Positions 50,101-61,400 of a stretch of DNA of 64,000 nt are shown piece after piece (the first letter of the stretch is position 1; each line of letters begins with the position of its first letter). This stretch comes from Mugil cephalus (Eukaryota > Chordata > Actinopteri > Mugiliformes > Mugilidae), in NCBI RefSeq assembly GCF_022458985.1, contig NC_061776.1, forward strand, positions 10,868,591-10,932,590, written 5' to 3'. The translations under genes and the position numbers were made by a program. The notes beneath the pieces were generated by a model that was not told the origin of the DNA, did not search any database, and was given only the letters and a program-made list of their open reading frames with translations.

Positions 50101-51963
50101 AAACAATAATATTTGGTCTGGGTGCTGTTCTCATGCCAATTTCCAACCAAATCGTCATTGACACCTTTTTAAAAGTTAAATGTTTGTGATAAACTCTTGA
50201 AAAGTTCATGTCAAAATAAAAATGTCAGGATTCGTAAGGTACCACCGTTGATCTCAAACCTAATGGTATATATATATATATATTTTTTTTTAGCTTTCAG
50301 GCATTCAGAACCATCATAGGTTAATGTACTAATTTAAAAATAATAATAATAATAAAACAATTACCACACGTCATGCAGATAGATCTTGTTGAAATTACAT
50401 CGTTTCCCTCAGTTCTCACTTAAGACTTGCAAAATCATACACTGGTTAATAAAACAATTACATTTGTTGTCATGAAGCATTTAGTGTGGATCTCAAAGGA
50501 GAATAGATGCTTTGTTCTGCAGAGATTCTTTAAAATGGATCCCAGTAATAACGCACAGACTAGCATGCAACTGCTATTAAGCGCTAAAAATATTAATGAT
50601 ATATTTACAAAGACACATTTTATGACAAAAATACAGTAGCAACAATTCACAAAAGCCAAAGGGTCGGCTATGTCTGATCAATTCTGACCAACAGCTGTGG
50701 AAGGTTTTCACTATATCATACTTTACAAATGACTGTTAGGTGTCATGTTTCTGGTATCTGTGCCGGAGGTCCAAGGTACTCTGCTATGTGTTATAAACCT
50801 TTTTCCCAGGTAGTCATTTTGATAAGATGTAAAACCAAATGAAAAACCAGCTTCATCGTATAAATAATTAATTTCACAGAAATCAGCAGTATTGCATCAT
50901 ATAAACTGTGCATACTGCACATGAGAAAATGAGAAAGTTCCAACCATTCGAAGTGTCATGTCAGATCATAACAGTAAAGACAAGCAACAGATTCATTTGG
51001 CTGACTTCTTAACCTCTTATTTCCAGACGGAACCGTTAGTGGATTGAAGCCTCCTGTGTGAACAAGCACTGCTCTAATCCTCAGGACACTATAATATAAG
51101 AGCGCAGGTATAACTAACCGCATTAATGTTGACTCTCTTCCATACAGGTGAGGTTGCATGAATTATACCGAGACCCTGAAACTAAATCACCTGAATTAGA
51201 CTGTAATTCATATTCATCAGATAAAGATTAAGTTTGGACTCTCTAGCATGAGATCATTGTCTTTTGGATTTATGTTGGACTGTGAATGTAGGCCACCAAG
51301 TACAAAAAAATATTTCTCAGATATAACTACACTATGTTTTGTTCTCACAACTAAAAATACTTTACGGCCACGCTGTGTTTTCCAGTCGTCACTTGCCAGA
51401 ACTGATTTGGCTGCTCATTTTGCAAATTAGGCACTCAAATACAAGTTATCATCATTTCAAGACAACCACTTAGCTAAATATGACAGCTCCTGCTGAAAGG
51501 TAGGGTTAGGGTTAGGGTTTGTACTTATTCATTAAGTGGCACTGATGCAGAACTGTGAGGGGGTAATGTGTGTTTAACCAGAGATATGAGACTCTTACAA
51601 CCTCTCTTTAATTACACTAGCCGTTCACTTCCAAACAAAACCATCTACAGACAAAAAGACCATCTATCAAAGTGACTCACCATGATATGTAGAATGCTGG
51701 GAGTTGTCACCTAGCTCTGGAAGGTGCCCATAGTGGTCCGATGGGACCTGCTTTTCACGGTCCTGTGGGTTTGATCCATTGGTTTTTTGGTTGTCATCAC
51801 CTCCCACTGAATGAAGTAAGGGATCTTGGTCTTTAGTGAATCCCAGTATGACATCAATACTGTGGACTCTGCCTCCTCCGCTTGACCCAGCACCTTTAGC
51901 CATGTCATAGTTGTCCAGGCAACTATCATCCACTATTCCCAGGGTATCCATTGACAAATGCAT
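47122..51963 (-). CDS. rx1: retinal homeobox transcription factor, Rx1/Rx2 (RAX) type
   Basis: Paired-type homeodomain factor needed for eye-field specification and for retinal progenitors and photoreceptors. Three exons give 325 residues: 51681-51963, 48567-48823, 47122-47559. The start MHLSMDTLG is typical of vertebrate Rx. The octapeptide HSIDVILGF is at residues 34-42. The homeodomain ([20 protein letters not shown] to [11 protein letters not shown]) spans about 135-194 with Q at position 50, and is split by the intron between VRVQ and VWFQ as in the family. A proline-rich segment follows, then the OAR motif [14 protein letters not shown] at about 301-314 and the end KTWQHM. The long Rx N-terminus argues against rx3. 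The choice of rx1 over rx2 is a guess, because both paralogs share these features. Introns are 1.0 kb (with a Tc1 relic) and 2.9 kb. Next gene on the same strand is cplx4, as RAX-CPLX4 in human. Confidence 0.9.
48285..48510 (+). mobile_element. decayed Tc1/mariner transposase fragment in rx intron 2
   Basis: Translated on the plus strand, [19 protein letters not shown] is followed, after a frameshift, by [17 protein letters not shown]. These match the order of Tc1-type transposase DDE-domain blocks (VxLFGxNxxRHxWR, then GGGxVMVWGCFxAxGTG). Expected acidic residues are altered, the frame is broken and no terminal repeats were found, so this is an inactive relic. Confidence 0.55.
48850..50245. 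repeat. pair of diverged repeats in rx intron 1
   Basis: Segments at about 48850-48990 and 50045-50180 share an ordered series of words: TCTCTGGGTAT, then TAATATTTGGT, then TCTCA-GCC-ATT, then AAATTTCA/AATCGTCA, then GGCAACATCTT/GACACCTTTT. A second doublet, TGTCAAAATA followed by ATGTCAGGATTC, is at about 49976-50015 and 50209-50235. Both doublets suggest old copies of one interspersed element or a local duplication. Confidence 0.5.
51501..51520 (+). repeat. interstitial telomere-type repeat, three units
   Basis: TAGGGTTAGGGTTAGGGTTT lies in rx intron 1, 161 bp from the exon 1 donor. It contains three perfect vertebrate telomere-repeat units. Confidence 0.9.
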
Positions 51964-54870
51964 CCGAGCCTTTGGAGAAACTTTCTCTCTTCCTTTTCAG
52001 AAAACGAAAACCGGATGAGATCAGGTGAATCAGTTTTTGTACGGGTCGACGTCACGTCCAGTGGAGATGTTTATGTGAAGTGTGAGGACTCTGTCCTTTC
52101 GAGGATACCTTCAGTGAGGTTCTGTGTGTCGCTTAACACAAACAGAGAACAAACTCACATCTTTTTCCCTAAAATATTAAGAGAACAGAAAAAAGAAAGA
52201 AAAAAACAATGTAATTACACAATTACATAGCATGGTGATATAGACTGTTAAACATGCAAGGAAAATTAGACGAGTCCGTGCCATAGCATGTATTGGCAAA
52301 TACGTCCTCATCTTTAGATAATCAAGATACTTTAAAGGAGTGAATGTTGTTACCTTCCATAAATGCAATGTTCATTTCTATCGCTTTATTTCCATTTAAA
52401 TGAATTAACAGTTATGTTGTTTCTCACTTACTTGTAAATGTGCTTTATCGAATACATGCATCAGTAGATAACGCATTAACAGAATTAAAATCAAATAAAC
52501 ATAAAGTAAACTTACTCTCTTTCAGATTCCCACCACAGGTCTCAGTACGCACATGGTGTCTCCGTAGTCCATGAGCAGACAGATGCCACTAACAATATCT
52601 ACCGTAGGCATTTGTTACTCCCAGTTAAGTACTTGAAATCCCCTGCAAACAGTCGAGCAGAAGACCTGCTGCTGGAGTCCTGTGCAACAAGCACATGTAA
52701 CGTCTTCCGATCTCCTGACAAAACTTAACCACACAAGACACCAAAGCTGGTGGGGGAATGGTACTAAAACCAAAGGGTTTAAGAGGTTTATTAATTGGAA
52801 TCCTCCCCCTTTAAGAATGACTGACAGTTGTTTTCTGGTCAAGTAATTGCTCCAAATGTGTCCTGCATTCAGACCACAGAGGGAGGTCATTGCTAATGAA
52901 GCCTCAACAAAACTTTCTTTCAAAAAATCTATTGTCTGAAAGATAATGGCTTGTACTGAGCGTTTTCGCTAATCCCTTCATTTTAGACAATGTAAGGGAG
53001 CAAAGACACAGAGATGGACTTCTTACTTGAATGGCTACACACTGTAAAGACTTGTATTCATAAAATAGTTTCATTCAAGTAGGTACTTCATACGTACACA
53101 ATGGATTTTAATAAAGTAAAACAAGGAGGTGAATTACTTGTGGTTCAATGAAAAGTTGTATTATGTTTCTTGTTGTTATGATATCTTTCTATTTAACTAC
53201 ATGTGTCCAGTCACTGGTGAAAGGTGCTGTTAAAACAATTTTCATGCTTATGCTACAGACAAGAAAATAAGTTAAAATACATATTAAATCAAACATGTGC
53301 AATTAGTAAAAAAAAATAAAATAAAATAATAATCAGCACCTAATTCCTACCCCTCACTGAAAATGTTTAGTCGAGACTGTTCACTTCAAATAAATGCATG
53401 ATGATAACTAACACAGGCAGTTTGACAAATAATCTTTTTGCTCTGTGTTCACAGTGGGGTGTGTCATCCTGCAGCCTGCAAGTTTCTCCTTTGCCAGCTG
53501 GCACAACCAAAGCTGTTGCAGCTACAGTAAGTGTTGCAGAGATCAATCCCATCCTTAATGAGCCTAAAGACTTCACTAGAGATTTCCTGTGACCTCACTC
53601 CTCCTACCTGAAGATATATTTAGGGGTTCTTTTCACGTCAAAGGCAAAATCCAACATGGAAACAAGGGGGCAGAATGTCTATTGTAATGGGAAATGTTTT
53701 AGAAATTATAACTTTTTGCACTGAGCATGTTGATTGTTTTATTGCATTATTTCACCTTAGCCTTAATGTGATGGTCTGCCTGCATTTAAGTAAGTTAAGT
53801 GTCTTTGAATGTTTGAACCTTGCAATATTTTTATACTTACATTTTTACATTATACAGTACATTTTTATTATTTATAATTACATTGTCGAACTCCAAGACA
53901 TCTTGGTAAATATTCTCTCGTAAACTCTTCTTATACTTGAATTACAGAGAAAAAGGGATGTGCTTTCTTCTTGGAATATAGAAAAAGCCTAAGTAGTTGA
54001 AGTGCTCGCTAGTTTAAAGCCATCTGGCAAAATGGGAAAACACTGCTATCACTGTATATGTGTAGAGCAGCTGCGGGTTAAGTGCCTTTGGCCAGCCACA
54101 TTTTCTTGGTTGTCAGGATTCTTTTCTGGAAATGAGAGACGGAAAAGCCCATTACTTTTGCCTGTAAATGATATGAAGAACTTAAAGATGCCTCCCTCCA
54201 AACAAGGATTTAACCATGCAGCAAGCTTCTCCCACATGGCGACAACAAGGAAAGTCAGGTGTACGAGGTGTCGCAGTGCCATGAATAAATAAATAAATCT
54301 GTAATTAATCAAAAGGCCACTTTTATACTGCTTTTACAAGAGTAGTTTAAGCTTTATGTCTTGTCGAATAAACTTGTACACCACCACTGAAGCATTGAGG
54401 TCTTGAGGACTTAGGAAGTTCATAAAATGAAACAGTGAATGTCAGTGTCAATAATTATTCATGTGGTGGAGAAGATTGATTGTGGGTGGTTCAGTTCACA
54501 TTACACAGGGAAGCCACGATTAATAACATGAATGGTTCAACTCCATCTACATGTTTTAATAAGGTTAATATGTACCAATTATGCTGGGTCCTTAAAGTGA
54601 CACACACAGGTTTAAGTTGATAATGTCAAGTCAAATAGGTCTGCTCTTACATTAGTATTTGAACACCAGTACTCGGAAATACTAATGTCAGTGTGGGGAG
54701 CATTTAACCTATTCCCTTCAAATTAAATGAATATCCCTCCTGTTGTTTACCATTCGGTCCAGTGGCATTGACGGCTAATATTTATATGAGTTACTTGCCA
54801 CATGCGGTATGCAATATGTGTGATGGCACCCAAGTCATAGACGAGGGAAACTGATAATCATTTTATCACG
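51964..54870. other. rx 5' flank
   Basis: Contains the 5' UTR and proximal promoter of rx, whose limits cannot be placed. The rest is AT-rich with A runs near 53300 and a TAAA-rich stretch near 54285. No coding sequence was recognised. Confidence 0.5.
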
Positions 54871-54879
54871 TTAATATAT

Positions 54880-55045
54880 TAAAGCTGTCCCTCTTGTTTC
54901 CCCATTATCCTAATTGAGTACAAATTGGTTAAGAGGGTGCAGCACAGCTATCAAGCGCCTTAGTTTTATCAGATGACAATTTAAGTCCCTGGGATCCGAT
55001 TAGCAAGAAAGCAGCTAATGTTTTAAAGGCGCTGTGTCAGCTTAC
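54880..55045. promoter_or_regulatory. candidate OTX/SOX-type rx upstream enhancer
   Basis: About 3 kb upstream of the rx start, complex sequence carries CCTAATTGAG, ACAAATTGG, a SOX-type ACAAT in GATGACAATTT, and an OTX-type GATTA in CCGATTAGC, all within about 130 bp. Vertebrate Rax has an upstream conserved element driven by OTX2 and SOX2 with such sites. Identity with that element is inferred from site content and position only. Confidence 0.35.
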
Positions 55046-55140
55046 AGGGGGAAAGGGGGATGGTGAGCAGCAGGGGGATGACGGGAAGATGATGGAAAGG
55101 GAGGGTTGAACACTCGTCACTTGAGCTGAAATGTGAAATG

Positions 55141-55200
55141 TGTGTGTATATACACACATATGTATGTGTATATATATATTTTTATATATGTACACACCCA
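55141..55200. repeat. TG/TA microsatellite
   Basis: A mixed run of TGTGTATATACACA, TATGTATG and TATATATA directly abuts the Tc1-like element. TG and CA runs are arranged as palindromes. Confidence 0.8.
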
Positions 55201-55202
55201 CT

Positions 55203-55790
55203 CACTCACTGGCCACTTTATTAGGTACAACTGTTCAATTGCTTGTTAACTCAAATGGTTTTTCAGCCAATCACATGGCTGCAATTCAGTGCATTTAGAC
55301 ATGTAGAGGAGATCAAGACAACTTGCTGAAGTTCACACTGAGCATCAGAACGGGGAAGAAAGGGGATTTAAGTGACTTTGAACGTGGTATGGTTGTTGGT
55401 GCCGGACGGGCTGGTCTCAGTGTTTCACAATTCAGGAAACTGGGATTTTCACGCACAACCATCTCTAGGTTTTACAGAGATTGGTCTGAAAAAGAGAAAA
55501 TATCCAGTGAGCAGCAGTTGTGCGGATGAAAATGCCTTGTTGATGTGAGAGGTGGCGAATTGACAGACTAGTTGGAGATGATAGAAAGGCAACAGTAACT
55601 CAAATAAGGACTTGGTACAACCAAGGAATGTAGAATACCATCTCTGAACGTATGTTGAAGAATTTGAAGGTCAAAATGTGGCGTAAACAACATGAAAGCA
55701 TGGATCCATCCTGCCTCGTATCAACGGTTCAGGCTGGTGGTGGTGGTGGTGGTGGTGTAATGGCGTGGGGGATATTTTCTTGGCTCTACT
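55203..55790 (+). mobile_element. Tc1/mariner element, internally deleted
   Basis: The segment begins with the family end CACTGGCCACTTTATTAGG and the inverted-repeat region. It runs into a transposase start (KKGDLSDFERGMVVGAGRAGLS) and helix-turn-helix (LGFSRTTISRFYRDWSEKEKISSEQQLCG). After about 55650 it jumps to the WRKQHESMDPSCLVSTVQAGGGG block, so the middle of the transposase, including the first catalytic aspartate, is missing. Stops and frameshifts are present, and the GGT run at 55737-55757 has expanded. No right-hand inverted repeat was found. This is an inactive copy of a family very common in fish. Confidence 0.85.
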
Positions 55791-56370
55791 GTGATTCAGA
55801 TATTACCCCTCTACGTCTGTGTTTCATGTGGCGCATTCCTACAGGATAAACACTCAAATTTACAATGCATTGTAACTGCTCTGCTACTTTCCATCTCATT
55901 CCATTGCATGTCAGAGACAGTTTTAATTACTTTCCAAATTATAATGGATGATAAAAATATATTTTTGATACTATTCCGGAGGACGAAATTACCAACCACC
56001 TAGTGGTATTTAGATCAACTCCACCTTTACTGATGAACACATAATGATTGATTTAATGGTTTCATCTATCTAAACTGGTGAATAGTTTAGCAACATCTTG
56101 ACTTTGCACTCTAACATCTGTCCAAACTTTGAATTATAGTCTTTCTATTGGGGTGAAAGTAGCTCATGACTGGATTACTGATCTGCCCGTTTTTTTAGTT
56201 GGTTGACCGTGCACTGTAGTTGGCCATACCCTGTGAACTTCACTTAGATTCTGTGGGAGTGACCTGTGGGATGTATTTTCTTAGGGTCAGATGAGCTACC
56301 TTCCTTGGAAAAGACATAGTTTGTGAAACTCACATTTATCCTTATTGATCGTGAAATTGCTGTCATGGAG
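55791..56370. other. intergenic, nothing recognised
   Basis: AT-rich DNA after the Tc1 remnant, with no recognisable coding, RNA or named repeat content. Confidence 0.5.
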
Positions 56371-56379
56371 TTGTTTGAA

Positions 56380-57060
56380 AAATTATGCATAATTAAGGGC
56401 GTTCCCGGTTTGAGTGACAGGTGACGTATGTGCGCTGCCAGAGGCCGCTAGCTGCTAGCCTTGGTCTCTCTGCTAGTTCTCACTTAAGCTAATGACCTTT
56501 GGGCTGAGTTTGAGGTTTTGGTCCATTTTGAATCCTGTTAAATAAAAAGTAATAGTTGTGATCCAGATGTTTTACATGAGATGAAGAACTGGACTATCAG
56601 GACTTCTCATCTGGGCAGAGAACACTTTGAAAGTCATCACTCTTCACCGATTTTTATTATAGCCCAGATGTGAAATGTGACCCACAATTTGTAACAGAAC
56701 TTTTTTTAATTAAAGAGATTAATCTCTGAATCTTAAGTGTATTTAATATATTATATTTTAGTCAGGAAAAATGGCATCAAAGTGGGAGCGAGGCCACCGT
56801 GTTAGCCAGCTGCTAGTACCTCGGATAGCAATTAGCCTAACTAGGTAGCCTGAGCTAACCCGGTAGCACAGAGTTTTCCAGGCGGGTTTCACGACCTCCA
56901 TATTTATATTTGGAGAATCCGAGTGTAGGCAGAGTAAAGCTCATCCAACATGGTTACCGCAGACTCCGCCCACTTCGGGCTTCATTTTCAAGATTCAGAA
57001 TCCAGCGGTTGACGTCACGATGGGTTTGTCCATAGTATATACCAGGGGTATTGTAAATGT
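56380..57060. repeat. probable non-autonomous interspersed element
   Basis: The stretch contains pieces that recur in fish genomes: GGTTTGAGTGACAGGTGACG, several GCTAGC/CTAGC words, GACTCCGCCCACTTCGGGC, GTTGACGTCACGATGGG and CATAGTATATACCAGGGG. Base composition is GC-richer than its flanks. I cannot name the family or prove its ends. Confidence 0.4.
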
Positions 57061-57477
57061 CACACACCAACATGATAATGACAGAAATTGACTCCTACAG
57101 TACAAAGACCACAGGCCAGTCATTTCCAACAATGAACACTGTGTGCACTGTCTCACACAGACAAACTCAGTTCAACCAACAAAAGTCCACAAACAAAAAT
57201 ATTATGATTTACAATAGCTTTTTTCTTTGACTATGCATGTTACTTACTACTTTCATAGTGAGCTGAAGTGGACCTGAAGATTTGAAGCTTTGAAATGCGC
57301 TAATGACGCCTGGCTTGCCATTACGTTCAACAAAAAAATCTAAACTCTCCCACTTTGTTAAAAACGTCCTGTGTTCATCTTCATATTTTCGTTTTGCTGT
57401 GCATTTTTTCCCTGCCGTTTTGAGAGGGAACTTGACACGAATTGTTTACTGAAATGATCTTGTTCCTACCTACTTGA

Positions 57478-57519
57478 GGTATTTTCATCCAACCCAGATG
57501 CACGTTGGATGAAAATACC
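57478..57519. repeat. perfect 16-bp inverted repeat
   Basis: GGTATTTTCATCCAAC (57478-57493) and its exact reverse complement (57504-57519) flank a 10-base loop. It sits just before a hAT-like end, so it may be part of a decayed transposon. Confidence 0.9.
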
Positions 57520-57560
57520 GTATTGAACTGAAGCGAAGCGAAACTTCGATATGAACATAA

Positions 57561-57612
57561 GAGCCGCATGGAACCGGGCAAAGAGCCACATTGAGGCTCA
57601 GGAGCCGCGGGT
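57561..57612. mobile_element. hAT-type element end fragment
   Basis: AGAGCCGCATGG, then AAGAGCCACATTGAGGCTC and GAGCCGCGGGT resemble the GAGCCACATGCGGCTC...GAGCCGCGGGT ends of common vertebrate hAT elements. Only a short end is recognisable. Confidence 0.4.
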
Positions 57613-58133
57613 CAATGTACATTAAGAAAACCTATTAGAAATTACCGTAGGCCCACAGGTAGAATTAATCCCGTGCGAATAGGGCTTATGACTGTCAAGT
57701 AACGGATTGGACAGCAAGGTAAAGCGGTAAAAAGTTTAATCCTAGATTAAACTGTGTGTCCTGTAATGTGTTCTATAGATGCAAGCAATTCAGAAATAGG
57801 GTTGCCCTAACCCTGTCTAATCATGGTAACACACATTCAGTGAACCACATCCAGGGAGAACAGGCTCCACTGTAGTGCATCCTCCTCCTTCCAAAATGTA
57901 TTCGCTCATAACGTGCTGCTTTTGTCCCGATACTCTGCTTCAGCAACTTATGCAGTTGAAGTCATGAGGCAAAGGAAAAAAACAAATCTTTGTGGGATTC
58001 AGGTGATTTATCTTTTAATCTTTTAATTTGTCAAAACAGTCAGAGTTTACCCTCCCTCTACTCATCCAGATTAGGAACTTCCCATGGAATGCTTTGCTCA
58101 CTTAAAATCTTAATTAACCTTTTAAACATTCGT

Positions 58134-58159
58134 ACAAACAAACAAACAAACAAGCAAAC
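58134..58159. repeat. (AAAC)n simple repeat
   Basis: Six ACAA/AAAC units with one interruption, about 330 bp past the cplx4 stop codon. Confidence 0.85.
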
Positions 58160-58185
58160 ACACTGCCACAAAAATGAAAATTATT

Positions 58186-58191
58186 TTTATT
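58186..58191 (-). terminator. candidate cplx4 poly(A) signal
   Basis: TTTATT on plus is AATAAA on the minus strand, about 300 bp past the cplx4 stop. Other hexamers may exist further on, so this is a candidate only. Confidence 0.35.
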
Positions 58192-58488
58192 ACCTCCAAG
58201 ACCCTTTAATAAGAGTCAGATAAATAAAAGGTCACAAATAATCATGGATAGTAAAGCAAAAAAACATGAGATTGGCTGTGAAGTGAGGAAGACCTCCGTA
58301 TTAAAAGCAATTTCTTTCTGTAATAAAAGTAACAAAAAAAAGAGGAAGGTGAATCTTCACGTTGAAAATCATTAGTTGTTATATACATGCACCAACTGGA
58401 GTTGAATGGCCTAATAGTGCAGTTCATGTGGACTACATTTTGAAGGCTGGACGTTGTGCATGTGATGTATTTTTTTAATGAACGGCGG

Positions 58489-61400
58489 TCACATGACAGC
58501 ACACTTCTCCTCTGCAGTCTGCTTCATCTCCGTCACCGTGGCCTGAGCCTTGGTTTTCAGCGCGTCCACGTCCATGTTCTGAAGGTTATGGAGGAATGAG
58601 TCATTGGTCTCTTCCTCCTCCGCGTCTTCATCCACCATTTTTGCGAGCTCCTCCGGCACGTCGATGTCATCTCCAGCCATCTCAACGGTCGCCGTGTCTT
58701 GAGCGCTCTGATAAGAGAAGTCATAGAGAGTGGTGGTAGTGTTTTATACGCTCATGTTTCCTTGCCAATGCGCAGTGAAGAGTTGAAGTGTGATACTACA
58801 AATAAATGAGTCTGGTACTAATAATTACTGATGGCCAACAAATTTAGTAGATGGACAGTGACCGGAGGTGTCCTTACTTCTGGAAGTCGGTATTTGTCCC
58901 TCAGTGCCACTCTCAGATTAGCCCGCTCAGCTTTCTTTGTGGCAAAGTCTTGGTCACGTTGAATCCTGCAGAGCAAACGCACTGTACGTAAAACAGTCAG
59001 GAAAACACAAGGCCTTCTGTGTAGTGTAGCAGCAGCATTTATTTAAATTAACTGAGAGCTGTTGATTCAGCTGATTCGTTTTGGAAGCTGTGGTTTGTAG
59101 TCTGTCTGTTTTAATCAGTGGGCTAGGCTAAATAACAGAAACCCTTTTATGTCTAACTCAATCCACTTTAACTACATCCTCCCATATAATCATACAATTG
59201 AATTACCGCCTTTCCTATGCTGTTTCAGCATAAATTGAACATTATAACAGGCACGAAGGGGGATTTATTGCATTGCTGGTATATTAGAATGCATTACTTT
59301 CCATTAGTGAACCTAATGAATTGTCAGGTGTATTTTGAGAGTGAAATGTGTCATTTTTATTTGATTTACAAATATACAAATATTGTTTCACATTTGACCC
59401 ACATTTCAGTGTACTCTCCATCCAGGAGACCAAGCATAAGGGCAGTGCATTAAAAGGTTAAAGGTGAGGCAAAGAAGCAGGTTGCTTGTAGTAAAGCTTT
59501 CCTTCGAGATCAGTGTCTTATCAGCAGCAGCATTATCACATTACAATAATGTTGTTAGCAAGCGAAGGCCCCTTGATGAGATCTGTCTATGAAACATTAT
59601 CTTATTAATCTAATCAAGAACTCTGGCTGTGCTGCTTTTATTCTGCTTCCCTCTGTCGCTTCTGTTTAATGATCCTGACATTAACTACACTTAATCCTTG
59701 TTTGATTCACAAAGCTATGAACTAATTATAGTTAATCGTTTGAACTTTGTGTTTTGTCATTTTTGTTAACTAAGTTAACACTGACCTGATGGGGGTGCTA
59801 TCACTGCACATTATCTCGGCTTTATTAAGGTGTTTTGTTGAAGGGTTTGATTTTTATTGGCATTTGGCATTGGTGATGTGTAACTGTGGAGATGCACAGT
59901 GCTGAGCAGCAAGGTTTACATAACCAGAGGAGAGATGAGTTCTCATTCTCCTCTTCAATCTAGATTTATCCCACTAACCCAGGCCGTGACCTGACGTCAA
60001 TGATGTGATTAGCCCACTTTTGTATGCGCTAACCGCTGACAATTTCAGTATGATTGAAACCTTTTCTTGTTGGTCTTAGTTTTGACCTGTGTCTATTTAA
60101 GGGTGGTCCACTCAGAGCCTGACCCTGCTGTAATAAGATTAGCTGCAGCTTGGCACAGATCTGCAGTTCCTTGATGTCTCGGCCATGGCTGCTGCACTCC
60201 TTCGCCTTATTCTCCTTCGCCCTATTCCCCCCAGCAACAGCAGAGTGCAAACCTACTGAACTGTGGTTGATCTTGCGTAGTTAAAGCAGTTTTATGACTG
60301 CAGACCTGGATGCTATTTTCTAAACTGTGGGCTAAATAAATGATTATCTTACCATGTTGTCTTATCTTACCTGCCTGCTCTATTAGTTGAAAAAATGAAG
60401 TATCTGAATTATGAAATATTAAAATTCCAGACGAATATTCTTAGAATTTAGTTTGACGATTAATACTTGATGTTTTTTTTTAATGTTGTTTAATGTAAAA
60501 AAAAAAATCCTTGTATCAAGGAAATACACCTTTGTGCTTATTTTAAAAACTTAGTACTTATTTTAAGACGTTTGTGCTTATTTTATGAATTCTTGTCAAG
60601 CAAAAAAAAAAAGCTTACCCCATCGAGTTTTTTTTTTTTTCTACTTGATACAAGATAATTGATTGATTGAATACAGTATTTTGCTTCTTTCAGGGCTGTT
60701 TTTGCACCGTTCCCACGCTTTCTCACTGACAATAAGACCTTAACTTCATTACAATTTGCCTTTTTACTTAATTGAAGATAATGAACACTCAAGATTGTAA
60801 GGTGATTAAATAATTATTGTTTTAAAGCGCACTGGCTAAGAGACGTGTTTAATGGCGACTTCTTGAGGCAGAGTCCCGACAAGTTATTACACACGGAGCC
60901 TAATCTGCTTCTCTGGCTAATTTGAGCCTTGAGGAAATAAATCGCTACCTAAAGCTACCTTATAAGCCCGGCCAAGCAAGCGGGTTCAGATTGTGTAACC
61001 CTCACACACACACACACACACACACAACATATTTTATATATGGTATGTTTACTACATGGAAACATTAAGCTGTGTCTATATTTAATGACCTGAATGAATC
61101 AAAGACTGCGCACAGTCCAGTCCACGTCACAACTAAGTGCGTCTTGAGGCCAAGAGAAACGGTTTTATTTTTCCGTTCAAGAGTTAAGAGGTAAGTAAGA
61201 GCTCTGGGGAACTCGGGACAGTCCACGGGAGTGTTCAGGATTAGAAAACTGGAGACCTGGCGCATTTTGTCTTTTGCTGGCAGTGTGTCAGAAAGTTGTT
61301 TACTCTGGCTCGGTTAAACTACATGAATAAGCAGCATCTTTACTTAGAAACACAGATGGCAGCTTTTGTGTATTGACCATGACTCCTGTCTTAGAAAAAA

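Noticed and set aside
51958-52230. 90-codon plus-strand ORF at the rx start
   Set aside because: It is antisense to the rx first codons and 5' UTR, with no recognisable product.
55323-55529. Transposase ORF as an active gene
   Set aside because: Only the N-terminal DNA-binding part is open; the catalytic middle is deleted.
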